Assembly: GCA_964628465.1 (NCBI GenBank)
Contig: CAZVOA010000001.1
Coordinates: forward strand, 299,998 to 363,997
DNA: 64,000 bases
Origin: JAFGPS01 sp964628465
GTDB lineage: Bacteria > Planctomycetota > Phycisphaerae > Sedimentisphaerales > Anaerobacaceae
Reading direction: 5' to 3'
The notes under the pieces are model-generated. The model searched no databases, was not told the origin of the DNA, and saw only the letters and a list, made by a program, of their open reading frames with translations. The stretch's first letter is position 1, and each line of letters opens with the position of its first letter. The translations under genes and the position numbers were made by a program. This document shows, piece by piece, positions 33,979 through 43,324 of the stretch.

Positions 33979-35355
33979 CTATTTTTGTGAAGATTTATTA
34001 TTTTCTAACAATGTTTGCAGTTTTTGTAAATAGTTCTTAATATTTTTTTCGTACCCAATATCCTTCGGACTGTAATATTTTTTCTTTATTCCATCCGGAA
34101 GATAGTCTTGTTCTACGAAACCTTCCTTAGAACTGTGCGGATATTTATAATCCGTACCAATTCCGGCTTTTTTCGCGGCTGCGTAATGACTATCCTTCAA
34201 ATGCTTCGGTACAGGCAAAATCGGCTCGTTTTTAACATCAGAAACGCCCTTCCATATAGCCGAAGAACAAGCATTCGACTTAGGCGAACACGCTACATAC
34301 AAAGCCGCCTGGGCCAAAGCCAACTGCGCTTCAGGCAATCCGACAAATTCAGATATCTGAACAGCCGCCGCCGCTAATACAGTCGCCATCGGGTCTGCAT
34401 TACCGACATCTTCCGTCGCACAAATCGCGATACGCCGAGCGATAAAACGGATGTCTTCGCCGCCGGACAACATTCTTGAGAGCCAGTAGATTGTAGCATC
34501 AGGATCGGAACCTCTCATGCTCTTTTGCAATGCGCTTGCCAAATCATAGTGGGTATCCCCAGTGCCGTCATAATCTATTGTCTTCTGTTGTATCGACTCT
34601 TTTGCAATTTCAAGATTAAACTTTATTGTTACATTTTTATTTCTTTTTGCCTGTGATAAAACTCCGACTTCGAGTGCGGTCAAAGCCTTCCTCGCATCAC
34701 CGCTCGACATTAACGCAATGTAATTCAGAGCTTTGTCTTCAACTTCTATATCGTAGTTCCCAAGCCCTCTTTCCTTATCTTTAATAGCGGCCTGGAGCAA
34801 CTTGAAAACTTCCTCCTCATTCAAATGCTCGAACTGAAATACGGTACTGCGGGAAATCAAAGGAGAGTTCACCGAAAAGAACGGATTTTCCGTAGTCGCC
34901 CCTATCAGTATCAAAACGCCGGATTCTACATCCTCAAGAAGTACGTCCTGCTGAGCCCTGTTGAACCGATGAATTTCATCAATGAATAGTACGGTTCGTG
35001 TACCCTTAGCGGCAAGCCTGTTTTTCGCCTTGTCAATCACATCACGTATATCCTTCACGCTTGCGGATGGCGCACTGAGATGATGAAAATGAGCTTTAGT
35101 ATAATTCGCTATTACGGTAGCCAGAGAAGTTTTCCCCACTCCGGGCGGCCCATAAAAAATCAAACTGCTCAAGCGGTCAGCTTCAAGCATTCTCGTAAGC
35201 AGCTTATCAGAGCCAAGAAAATGGCTTTGCCCGAAAAACTCCTCAAGCGTCCGCGGCCTCATCCGAGCCGCCAACGGCGCATCAGCCCCTAACTCAGACT
35301 GCCTATCCTGCCCAAATCCACCAAACAAACTTTCACCATCATTTTTTTGAACCAT
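33979..35355 (-). CDS. rarA: Replication-associated recombination protein RarA (MgsA)
   Basis: A 458-residue AAA+ ATPase of the RarA/MgsA/WRNIP1 family, acting at stalled replication forks and collapsed ends. Walker A GPPGVGKT (69-76), Walker B LFIDE (about 123-127) followed by IHRFNRAQQD, sensor 1 in IGATTENPFF, arginine finger region SRSTVFQF, and the family-specific C-terminal oligomerisation part (SGGEDIRFIARR, AEDVGNADP-like CATEDVGNADP). Full length, with a lysine/asparagine-rich tail. First gene of a three-gene leftward operon. Confidence 0.95.
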   Translation of the reverse strand: MVQKNDGESLFGGFGQDRQSELGADAPLAARMRPRTLEEFFGQSHFLGSDKLLTRMLEADRLSSLIFYGPPGVGKTSLATVIANYTKAHFHHLSAPSASVKDIRDVIDKAKNRLAAKGTRTVLFIDEIHRFNRAQQDVLLEDVESGVLILIGATTENPFFSVNSPLISRSTVFQFEHLNEEEVFKLLQAAIKDKERGLGNYDIEVEDKALNYIALMSSGDARKALTALEVGVLSQAKRNKNVTIKFNLEIAKESIQQKTIDYDGTGDTHYDLASALQKSMRGSDPDATIYWLSRMLSGGEDIRFIARRIAICATEDVGNADPMATVLAAAAVQISEFVGLPEAQLALAQAALYVACSPKSNACSSAIWKGVSDVKNEPILPVPKHLKDSHYAAAKKAGIGTDYKYPHSSKEGFVEQDYLPDGIKKKYYSPKDIGYEKNIKNYLQKLQTLLENNKSSQK

Positions 35356-35648
35356 AGATAATAATTATACGATAGAAAAGTGAAATTGTCGAAAGGTTAT
35401 TTTGAACACAAGGACGTAATATCCAAAGCCTGCCTCCTATTACTTTATCCTTACAAAACATCTTTTTTCGACAAACATACCGCAAATTTGCACTTTTTTG
35501 AAAAATTTTTACAAAATTTAAATTTTATTATCAACAAATCCCCTTCGAGAAACGCTTGTGTTTATAGAGGTTAGATTAAGGGATTTTCCGTATTTGAGAA
35601 TCCTTTACTCAACTTTAACGAAATTAGTCCATAATAAGGATATTTTTA

Positions 35649-36128
35649 TTGGAAAATACTAAACATTATCCTGAAATAAAGCGTTTTGTTAAATCGAAGA
35701 TTGAACATCCCGAAGATTCAGAGGATTTAACGCAGTAAGTCTTTTTAGAATATTTAAATGCAAAACAACTGGAAAACGAACCCAAAAACTCCAAAGCATA
35801 CCTTTTCGGCACGGCTAAAATAATAATCGCGGATTATTATCGCCAGAAAAAGAACCAGCCGAAATTAGTGAAACTCAAGCCAGAACTCATTGATAATAAA
35901 AAACTTAGAGCCAATTCTGATCAAAAAGAAATAACAGATGAACTAAAAACTCTCATCTCAAAATTGCCTCCAAAAGCGAAAGAAGCCTGCAAAATGATAC
36001 TTCTCGAAAATCTCAACTATGAAGAAGCCGCCAAAATAGCCAATTGTTCTGTTAAAGTATTTTGTGATCGTTTTTACGAAGGCTTGAAAATTGTTAGAAA
36101 AAAGATGAACGCTAAGTTCTTTGAATAA
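35649..36128 (+). pseudogene. ECF-type sigma factor interrupted by a single in-frame TAA
   Basis: From a TTG at 35649 (AAGGA eight bases upstream) one frame runs 159 codons to 36128 with a single TAA at 35736-35738. Before it: PEIKRFVKSKIEHPEDSEDLTQ. Directly after it: VFLEYLNAKQLE and SKAYLFGTAKIIIADYYRQKK. Together these form sigma region 2, where families read DLxQEVFLxxL, so TAA replaces the usual glutamate codon GAA by one base. Region 4 is intact (LISKLPPKAKEACKMILLEN, YEEAAKIANCSVKVFCDRF). A fragment starting at GTG 35868 remains open, but it would lack region 2. No anti-sigma gene follows. Pseudogene, error or readthrough cannot be told apart. Confidence 0.7.
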
Positions 36129-36299
36129 AAGGACATACAATAAAATATAAAATTCTTTTATAATTTTCACATTTTCTTTCCGTAATTTTAACGTTTTTTG
36201 CGACTCATTATATGGAAAGGTGTCTTTTTCCTTTAGATAATTACTGTTCGAAAAATAATATTAGGTCTTGACTGATTGTTTTTTTGGGAAAGGAAAAAT

Positions 36300-38330
36300 A
36301 TGTTTATTTTATTAAGTAGAAAATATTTTTGTGTTTCTGTAGTCATGTTTATATGTATTTTTTTTATTGGGATTGCGAATATCAAGGCTAAATCGTCAAA
36401 ATATGAGATTGCTAATTCCAAATCCTTTAAGTATCGACCGGGTTATATTCTTGTTCGTTTTGCTCCAGATGCAAAAGAAAATCAAAAAACTAAAAGCGAA
36501 AAGAACCAGATATTAAAAAACTCAGGCACAGGTAAAATCGAAAGCGATTTAAATATAGTTCCCGGATTACATTTAGTTAAACTGCCTCAAGGACTTTCTG
36601 TAGAAGATGCAATTAAAAAGCTTAAAAACAGAGACGATGTTCTTTATGCAGAGCCGGACGGCCTTGTTAGAATGTGTACAACTACACCAGATGATGATTA
36701 TTATGGTGAACAATGGGGTTTAACCAAGGTAAAAGCAAATTTGGCATGGGATACAAGACACGATGGTAGTGAAGTTATAGTCGCCGTTATAGATACTGGA
36801 GTTGACTGGGATCATAAAGATTTGGAAGATAATATGTGGGATGGAGGAACTTCCTATCCGAATCATGGTTATGATTGTGGAAATGATGATAATAATCCCA
36901 ATGATGAATCTGGGCATGGTACAATGGTTGCTTCGGTAATTGGCGCAGTAGGAGATAATAAAACAGGTATAGCTGGTGTTTGCTGGGAAGCCCAATTAAT
37001 GGCAGTTAAAATAACTCATAGTGGTGCAAATGCATGGATTTCGAACTGTATTGAAGGTATATATTTTGCCATTAACAATGGAGCTAAAATAATAAATGCT
37101 TCCTGGGATATAGGACAGTGGTATAACTCAAGACACCCTTATATTGGACTATATGATGCAATTAAAGCAGCAGAAGAGGCTGACGTACTATTTATTGCAG
37201 CAGCTAGTAATACATCAACTGGTGGTACTGATAATGATTCTGACCCATTAGAAGCATTTCCAGCAGCTTATGATTTACCAAATATTATTTCAGTTTTGGC
37301 GACAGATAGTTCTGATGATAAAGCAAGTTTTTCACACTATGGAAACTATTCAGTTGACATTGGAGCACCTGGAGTAAATATCAAGTGCTGTGATCTCGAT
37401 GATGCCTATACTTCCGTACCTGGAACATCCTTAGCTGCACCGTTCGTATCTGGTGCTGCAGCACTAATATGGTCACAAAATACAAGCCTGAAATATTATC
37501 AAGTAAAGCAGTTAATTCTTCAATATGCAGACCATCCTTCCTCGCTATCGAGCTTATGCGTTACTAGCGGCAGATTGAATATTGATAATGCGTTAGATCA
37601 TGTAGGATCAGTTGCTACTAATTTACGGGATGATATAAATCCTTGGTATTTTAGTTGGGATAATGTTTATGATATTAAAACATTCTATGGTATGGATTCC
37701 AGCGGAAATGGAAAGTGGATACATAAAAAATGTAGAATAGCAACTGAAAATCTGAATAATTTTCATTGTAGAACAGATGATGGTCACAATATATCTCATT
37801 ACCATTTCGATTCTGATTTTGATTTAACCCAAAGGGATTACGCGGATAATTATTGGGATTGGTTTTTCCCTTATCCTATTGAAAAAGTTGATTCTGCTTC
37901 AACAAATATACAAGATAGCTTAGCTTACACAATGAGTGGATATTCTGGAAATGCAACTTATAATTATTGGATCATTCATAGTGAGGAATCGGATCAGATA
38001 TTTACGGATGATTGCACTGCCCGAGCACCAAGCTCTGCAGTTGTTAATGATTGCATTGCATACGAAGATGAAGATGATATTTATCAACATGTATCTGTGG
38101 TAGAAGAGCTTCTTTGCGGAACTGTACCATCTAAGTTAACCTGGATATGCGAATATAGCCCTATATATGAGTTTTATACAGATTATGGTAGTGATAACAG
38201 ATTTTCAACTCCAGGACGTGATATTTTGGATCCTATACAATTAAGAGGAAGTGGTGGACCAGAAGGTGCTGATACCGTAAATCCAGATCGCTGGGATGGT
38301 GACAATGCTACTGTATTTTATCCTAATTGA
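36300..38330 (+). CDS. Secreted subtilisin-like serine protease (S8 family)
   Basis: 676 residues with an N-terminal signal (hydrophobic about 11-28), a propeptide of the fervidolysin/I9 type (about 45-118, YRPGYILVRFAPDA to DVLYAEPDG) and an S8 catalytic domain with Asp in VAVIDTGVDWDH, His in SGHGTMVASVIG and Ser in GTSLAAPFVSGAA. The oxyanion Asn is likely in IAAASNT. The C-terminal ~240 residues are Cys- and aromatic-rich, without a recognised domain. The ATG at 36300 is chosen for GGAAAGGA upstream; an in-frame codon at 36276 has none. Neighbours are the broken sigma gene upstream and a membrane-anchored unknown downstream; codon use looks AT-rich compared with the housekeeping genes. 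Confidence 0.87.
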   Translation: MFILLSRKYFCVSVVMFICIFFIGIANIKAKSSKYEIANSKSFKYRPGYILVRFAPDAKENQKTKSEKNQILKNSGTGKIESDLNIVPGLHLVKLPQGLSVEDAIKKLKNRDDVLYAEPDGLVRMCTTTPDDDYYGEQWGLTKVKANLAWDTRHDGSEVIVAVIDTGVDWDHKDLEDNMWDGGTSYPNHGYDCGNDDNNPNDESGHGTMVASVIGAVGDNKTGIAGVCWEAQLMAVKITHSGANAWISNCIEGIYFAINNGAKIINASWDIGQWYNSRHPYIGLYDAIKAAEEADVLFIAAASNTSTGGTDNDSDPLEAFPAAYDLPNIISVLATDSSDDKASFSHYGNYSVDIGAPGVNIKCCDLDDAYTSVPGTSLAAPFVSGAAALIWSQNTSLKYYQVKQLILQYADHPSSLSSLCVTSGRLNIDNALDHVGSVATNLRDDINPWYFSWDNVYDIKTFYGMDSSGNGKWIHKKCRIATENLNNFHCRTDDGHNISHYHFDSDFDLTQRDYADNYWDWFFPYPIEKVDSASTNIQDSLAYTMSGYSGNATYNYWIIHSEESDQIFTDDCTARAPSSAVVNDCIAYEDEDDIYQHVSVVEELLCGTVPSKLTWICEYSPIYEFYTDYGSDNRFSTPGRDILDPIQLRGSGGPEGADTVNPDRWDGDNATVFYPN

Positions 38331-38392
38331 TAAACATAAACAGAGTATTTGCTGGATTTCTTTATTAAAAATATATTTACAGAGATTTTATC

Positions 38393-39496
38393 ATGACAGG
38401 TCAAAGAGCAAAATATTTCATTCTCAGTAGTTTCATCATTCTGGGGATATTTTTATTACTTTATATGTTAAATAACAAAGAGATAAATTATACATCTGAT
38501 CATATAAAATTATCAAATTCCCAAAATACTTCAGACTTAATAGAGAATATTCCTGAAAATCCTTCAGAACAACTGATTTTAGAAAAAAATAATGTCCCAA
38601 AACTTCAAGCTAACGTAGAAGATTCTGACCTGAAATTTTTTGAAGATGAAGTAGTGAATCGCGCTGAAAACATGTTAGATAATTCAATTCATCATGGACG
38701 TCTCAAACTTTATAATGAAATGAAGGAAGAGAACCTCCACGAAACCTTTGATAACATTGTTAAAAATGATAATTTCGCTATGTTAATGCCTGTAATGAAT
38801 AACGTACCTTTTTCACCTGGTGAATACAATTCTGATATCAGGACTGTATTTAAAATGGCACGTATAAGAAAGTTAATTGAAGATTCAAGAAATAATCCAA
38901 AAGAGAGCATAGCCTTTTTATCTACTAAACTTACTCTTTTAGAAGAACAATTTGATAGCCAATATGATACTTTTTGGAAAGAATTTGATGAAGGTATGCA
39001 GCAGAATACCGATGAGTTGCCGGATTTTATGAAAACAAGACTTCTTGCAGCTTCAGCAGTTTATACAATATCTCAATTGGAAGCTAAAGATACAATTAGA
39101 GCCTTGCCTGTATTGGCAAGGCTCTCTAATATTCAATCCCAAAAAAACGAAAGATTTAGATTAGTAAATCAAAATATGCTTTTCTATTGTATGCACAATA
39201 TAATAAAAAATGTATCAGAGGACAATTTAACATCTCAGTGTAAAGCATTAAGAGAAACCTACTTAAATAAAGTTCAGCATTTTAATATCCCAGAATCCAG
39301 AACCAAGAATGTATCAGCATGGAATGCTTATTACGATGAAGATGATTATCGAAAAAAAATATTATTTCAGAATATTGATTTAAATAATCAGCCAACCATT
39401 GAAATTGAGCAATTTCCCCAAATATATGATCCTGCAATTAATGGAGATTTTTATTTCCTGCTTGCTGATTTACAGAAGATTTCGGACCTTTTATAG
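38393..39496 (+). CDS. Membrane-anchored protein of unknown function
   Basis: 367 residues with one N-terminal hydrophobic helix (about 8-25, ILSSFIILGIFLLLYML), then a polar, probably extracytoplasmic body predicted to be largely helical. No motif is recognised. It starts 62 bp after the S8 protease stop in the same direction and probably shares its transcript; a weak hairpin terminator follows. Being next to a secreted protease and anchored in the membrane, it could be a chaperone, inhibitor or regulator of it, but nothing in the sequence proves that. Confidence 0.55.
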   Translation: MTGQRAKYFILSSFIILGIFLLLYMLNNKEINYTSDHIKLSNSQNTSDLIENIPENPSEQLILEKNNVPKLQANVEDSDLKFFEDEVVNRAENMLDNSIHHGRLKLYNEMKEENLHETFDNIVKNDNFAMLMPVMNNVPFSPGEYNSDIRTVFKMARIRKLIEDSRNNPKESIAFLSTKLTLLEEQFDSQYDTFWKEFDEGMQQNTDELPDFMKTRLLAASAVYTISQLEAKDTIRALPVLARLSNIQSQKNERFRLVNQNMLFYCMHNIIKNVSEDNLTSQCKALRETYLNKVQHFNIPESRTKNVSAWNAYYDEDDYRKKILFQNIDLNNQPTIEIEQFPQIYDPAINGDFYFLLADLQKISDLL

Positions 39497-39512
39497 CACA
39501 TAATGGATTCCT

Positions 39513-39545
39513 AAAGAGTACAAAAATACATTTACTCTTTCCTTT
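39513..39545 (+). terminator. Weak hairpin, possible terminator
   Basis: AAAGAGTA (39513-39520), 12-nt loop, TACTCTTT (39533-39540), then CCTTT. A/T-rich 8-bp stem, 17 bp after the stop of 38393..39496. Confidence 0.4.
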
Positions 39546-39701
39546 ATTCATTAAAAAGCGAATACAATCATATGCTATAAATTAATTTATAAGCTTTCAA
39601 ATGATAATAGATTTATATATATTAGCTAAAGATTTTATTTTTTCATGACAAATAAACATAATTTTTTATAATCTTATCAAAAGGTTCATTTGGAGATTTA
39701 T

Positions 39702-40721
39702 ATGGAAGATGAATATTCGCTAAATAATGTTGTTAATAAGAAAATATTTCGAGGAAAATATATAATACCCATAGTTTTTGTCGTGCTATGTATTTTTGCG
39801 GGTTATATTTACAAAGGCATTACATGGAGACCCAAATCTGATCTGGTTAGCGAAAGATTGATTCGTCAGCAAGTAGCAAAACAACTCAAAAAGGATCCTA
39901 ACGAGCTTAGCGATGACGATTTTTCTCAAATTAAAAATGTTGCAGTTTTGAAAGATAAGGGACCTTTAGCGTTTAGTCATGCAGAAATTACTGATATAAA
40001 GCTGCTTGAAAAATTCACAAATTTACAAGAGCTTGCTATATATGCTCATTTTCCTGAAAACGCAATACCAAAGTGGATGAAGGTACTATCGAAACTTGGT
40101 GTTATTAATCTCGATAGTCAATTTTCAATTGATTTAAGTGCTCTTAAGAAACTTTACAATTTACAAGAACTTTTTCTTGAAGCTAATCCTATTTCAAGTC
40201 TTGAACCGATAAAAGGTTTAAAAAATCTCCGAAGACTTTCTCTTTCCAATACTCAGGTTTCCAATCTTAATCCGATAAAGAATTTAGCAAATTTGGAAAT
40301 ATTCGAGATCAATGACGAAACTCAGATATCAGACATCGAAGCTTTAAAACAATTAAAAAATCTTAAAACAATTCGTATTGGCAACATTAAGATTTCAAAT
40401 CTAAAACCGATAAAGGATTTGATAAATTTGCAGACACTTAGACTTTACAATACTTCTGTTTCTGATATTGAGCCAATAAAGGAATTAATAAACCTACAAA
40501 CTCTTGCCTTTGATAAATCCTTTTTATCTGATTTAGAGCATATAACTGGATTAATAAATCTACAAACGCTTAGTCTTGTCGAAACTGAGGTATCAGACCT
40601 TAAGCCATTAAAAAACCTTAAAAATCTTCAAAAACTTTATATCAGAGATTGTAAAAATATTACGGATGAGCAGGTAGAAGATTTACAAAAAGCATTGCCT
40701 GACTTGAAAATAGATAGATGA
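39702..40721 (+). CDS. Membrane-anchored leucine-rich-repeat protein
   Basis: 339 residues. A helix near the N-terminus (about 20-38, YIIPIVFVVLCIFAGYIY) anchors it, and about eight leucine-rich repeats of roughly 22 residues follow from about 110 to the end, of the SDS22/internalin pattern (LKNLRRLSLSNTQVSNLNPI, LINLQTLRLYNTSVSDIEPI). Such repeats bind proteins; surface exposure in the periplasm is likely. The ATG at 39702 is chosen over TTG at 39690 because GGAG lies six to seven bases before it. It ends the AT-rich accessory block and converges with the polyprenyl synthase gene. Confidence 0.85.
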   Translation: MEDEYSLNNVVNKKIFRGKYIIPIVFVVLCIFAGYIYKGITWRPKSDLVSERLIRQQVAKQLKKDPNELSDDDFSQIKNVAVLKDKGPLAFSHAEITDIKLLEKFTNLQELAIYAHFPENAIPKWMKVLSKLGVINLDSQFSIDLSALKKLYNLQELFLEANPISSLEPIKGLKNLRRLSLSNTQVSNLNPIKNLANLEIFEINDETQISDIEALKQLKNLKTIRIGNIKISNLKPIKDLINLQTLRLYNTSVSDIEPIKELINLQTLAFDKSFLSDLEHITGLINLQTLSLVETEVSDLKPLKNLKNLQKLYIRDCKNITDEQVEDLQKALPDLKIDR

Positions 40722-40743
40722 AAATTGTTTTACAAATCTTTTA

Positions 40744-41727
40744 TTAGCTAATTCTGTTAGCCATGAATCTGGCAGTTTCGATGAGAGTGTTTTTTGTCTG
40801 TTTTTGGGGGAGTGATTCCAAAGACTTAATTGCGAGGGAAACGTATTTTTGAGCTTGTTCTGATGCGTATTCGAGGCTGCCGCTGTTTTTTAATATCTCG
40901 ATGAATTCGTCTCTTTTATCGTTGCCGCTATCAAGATAAGTATTTATTAAACTTTCACGCTCGGAGTTATTTACAGAATTTAGCAGATGTATTACGGCTA
41001 AGGTTGGTTTGTGTTTATCCGCGTCACTGCCGGTTGTTTTTCCTGTTCGTTTTTCGTCACCTACTATATCGAGAAGGTCGTCGGTAATCTGGAAAGCAAT
41101 ACCGGCGTTTAAGCCATATTCTGAAAAAAGTTTTGCCTGCTCTTCATCAGCTTGCGCCAGGATTGCGCCGAGATAGCAGCTATTGCTGAAAAGAGCGGCA
41201 CTTTTTTCTGTTATTACGCTGATATATTCCGGCTCAGTCATTTGCCAGTTATCTTTTTGCAAAATCTGCCGCAGTTCTCCTTCGCAAAGTCTGACCGCGG
41301 AATCGGCGACAGTCTTTATCACGTTTTCACCCAGTACGGAAGACAATTTAAATACATGGCTTAACAGAAAATCACCCAGCAATACAGCGGCTTCGTTTCC
41401 CCAGAGGTTGTTTATCGTAGGTTTGCCCCGCCGCTGAAGGCCGTCGTCAATCACATCGTCATGCAGTAAGGTCGCGTGATGAACCATTTCGATGCAGGCG
41501 GCTGTGTTAATATGCTTTTCGGTAATACAATTATAGTATTTACCCACAAGCAAAACGAATCCGGGCCGAATCATCTTGCCGCTTCTGTTGCGCAATGATT
41601 CAAGGAGCTTGTTCAGATGCGGATTATTTTGATTGCCTGAAGAGACAGATAATTGCTCGTTTATTAATTGTTTTACTCTGTCAAGCTCAGCTTTAACCGG
41701 TTCGTGAAATGGGATAACTTCAGGCAC
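40744..41727 (-). CDS. Polyprenyl diphosphate synthase
   Basis: A 327-residue trans-prenyl-chain elongating enzyme. First aspartate-rich motif LLHDDVIDDGLQRRG, second FQITDDLLDIVGD, with KPTINNLWGNEAAVLLGDFL between them as in octaprenyl/heptaprenyl synthases for quinone side chains. The residues before the first motif are small or mid-sized (MVHHATLL), typical of long-chain products. Last gene of the long leftward array, eight bp after ilvE. The quinone partner genes are not in view. Confidence 0.9.
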   Translation of the reverse strand: MPEVIPFHEPVKAELDRVKQLINEQLSVSSGNQNNPHLNKLLESLRNRSGKMIRPGFVLLVGKYYNCITEKHINTAACIEMVHHATLLHDDVIDDGLQRRGKPTINNLWGNEAAVLLGDFLLSHVFKLSSVLGENVIKTVADSAVRLCEGELRQILQKDNWQMTEPEYISVITEKSAALFSNSCYLGAILAQADEEQAKLFSEYGLNAGIAFQITDDLLDIVGDEKRTGKTTGSDADKHKPTLAVIHLLNSVNNSERESLINTYLDSGNDKRDEFIEILKNSGSLEYASEQAQKYVSLAIKSLESLPQKQTKNTLIETARFMANRIS

Positions 41728-41735
41728 TTTTATCC

Positions 41736-42599
41736 CTATTCCTTTCCGTGAGCATATTTAAAGAATTTTTCTCTCAGCTTTGTCGTGATTGGTCCGGGCT
41801 TGCCTTCACCGATTGTTCGTCCGTCAATTTCGACAATTCCGATAACTTCGGCGGCGGTACCGGTAAGGAAAAACTCATCACAGACATATAAGTCGAATCT
41901 TGTCAGATTTTTCTCAATGACGCAGATTTTCTCCTCTTTGGCAAGCTTAATTACAACTTTCCGGGTAATGCCTTCGAGTGAACCTGCTTCAACTGGAGGA
42001 GCATAAATTACACCATCTTTAACGATAAATATATTATCACCCGTAGCTTCAGCGACATAACCTTCGTGATTATACATAACCGCTTCGGGTACGTTGCTGT
42101 CGAGCGCTTCGATTTTTGCAAGAATATTATTCAGATAATTAAGGCTCTTGACCTGAGGTGGAATCGCAAGAGGATGATTGCGAACGGTAGTTGCACTGAT
42201 TATCTTCATTCCCTTTTCATAAAGTTCCTCGGGATAAAGCTGAATTTTATCAGCGATGATAATTATGCAGCTTTTTTCACAAGTGAACGGATTTAAGCCA
42301 AGCGATCCTACGCCGCGAGTTACCAACAGCCTGATATAGCCATTTACAATGTTATTGGCTTTTACAGTTTCTTCCATTGCTTTGGTGAGTTCATCGTGAG
42401 TAAGACGAATTGTCAGGCGAATTGCCTTTGCTGATTCGAAAAGTCTTTTAATATGAGCATCGTTTTCAAAAATCCGGCCGTTATAAACTCGGATGCCTTC
42501 AAAAACACCATCACCATAAAGCAATCCATGGTCAAAGACCGATACCTTCGCGTCATCCTTTTCAACAAGTTTACCATCAAGCCAGATTATTAATCCCAT
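41736..42599 (-). CDS. ilvE: Branched-chain amino acid aminotransferase
   Basis: A 287-residue fold-type IV PLP aminotransferase that interconverts Leu/Ile/Val with their keto acids. Motifs: FDHGLLYGDGVFEGIRVY, the catalytic lysine in QVKSLNYLNN, HEGYVAEATGDNIF, and the closing GSLEGITRKVVI. D-amino acid transaminase and 4-amino-4-deoxychorismate lyase share the fold, but this motif set fits IlvE best. It lies 26 bp after lolD and before the prenyl synthase. Confidence 0.9.
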   Translation of the reverse strand: MGLIIWLDGKLVEKDDAKVSVFDHGLLYGDGVFEGIRVYNGRIFENDAHIKRLFESAKAIRLTIRLTHDELTKAMEETVKANNIVNGYIRLLVTRGVGSLGLNPFTCEKSCIIIIADKIQLYPEELYEKGMKIISATTVRNHPLAIPPQVKSLNYLNNILAKIEALDSNVPEAVMYNHEGYVAEATGDNIFIVKDGVIYAPPVEAGSLEGITRKVVIKLAKEEKICVIEKNLTRFDLYVCDEFFLTGTAAEVIGIVEIDGRTIGEGKPGPITTKLREKFFKYAHGKE

Positions 42600-42625
42600 A
42601 ATAATTTTCCTGTATTAACTTTGTT

Positions 42626-43324
42626 TCAAGCGTTTCTTATTTCACCATCAATAATTTTAATAACTTTGCCAGCTCTTTTAGCGATTCTATCATCATGCGT
42701 AACCATTACGATAGTTTGCCCGGCTCGGTTCAGGTCTTCAAGTATCTCTAAGATACTATTTCCTGTCGCAGAGTCAAGGTTTCCTGTCGGTTCATCCGCC
42801 AAAAGTAACACAGGTTCATTCATCAACGCCCTGCCAATTGCTACTCTCTGGCGTTCGCCGCCCGATAACTGATAAGGTTTATGCTTCATCCTTTGCGACA
42901 AACCTAATCGTTCAAGAAGCTTTGTTGCCCGGTTTTTCGCCCATTTTCCGCGAAAAAACCATCCCGGCACACTTGTTCCGACCATAACAGGCAGATAAAC
43001 ATTTTCCAAGATATTTAATTCGTCTAATAAATGATAAAACTGAAATACAAAGCCAACCTTTTTATTTCGGAACTTGTTTAATTCCCGCCCCGGCATTTGG
43101 TTCAAATCCCGACCGTCGAATTTAACAGTCCCTTTGTCCGGCCTATCCAACGCGCCCAAAATATGCAATAATGTACTTTTGCCGCTGCCGGAGGCGCCGA
43201 TTATAGCAACGAATTCTCCTTTTTTTACAGTTAAATTCGCGCCTTTAAGCACCTTAACCATGTCAGGTCCTAATTTATAGGACTTGTACAAATTTTCAGT
43301 TTTTAATAAAACTTCATTACTCAT
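42626..43324 (-). CDS. lolD: LolD-type ABC transporter ATP-binding protein
   Basis: 232 residues, a complete ABC ATPase: Walker A GASGSGKST, Q-loop VFQFYHLLDELN, signature LSGGERQRVAIGRAL, Walker B LLLADEPTGNLD and H-loop VTHD. It is of the LolD/MacB/FtsE class that works with FtsX-type permeases. Its ATG overlaps the stop of the upstream permease by four bases, so translation is coupled. With the two permeases upstream it probably forms LolCDE, which lifts lipoproteins out of the inner membrane toward the outer membrane. The many lipoproteins in this window are likely clients. Confidence 0.92.
   Translation of the reverse strand: MSNEVLLKTENLYKSYKLGPDMVKVLKGANLTVKKGEFVAIIGASGSGKSTLLHILGALDRPDKGTVKFDGRDLNQMPGRELNKFRNKKVGFVFQFYHLLDELNILENVYLPVMVGTSVPGWFFRGKWAKNRATKLLERLGLSQRMKHKPYQLSGGERQRVAIGRALMNEPVLLLADEPTGNLDSATGNSILEILEDLNRAGQTIVMVTHDDRIAKRAGKVIKIIDGEIRNA

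Noticed and set aside
35380..35574. 64-codon plus-strand open frame after rarA
   Set aside because: AT-rich composition, no ribosome site, no conserved pattern.
43095..43115. GGTTCAAATCC resembling a tRNA T-loop
   Set aside because: It lies inside the lolD coding frame, and no acceptor stem or anticodon arm can be built around it.
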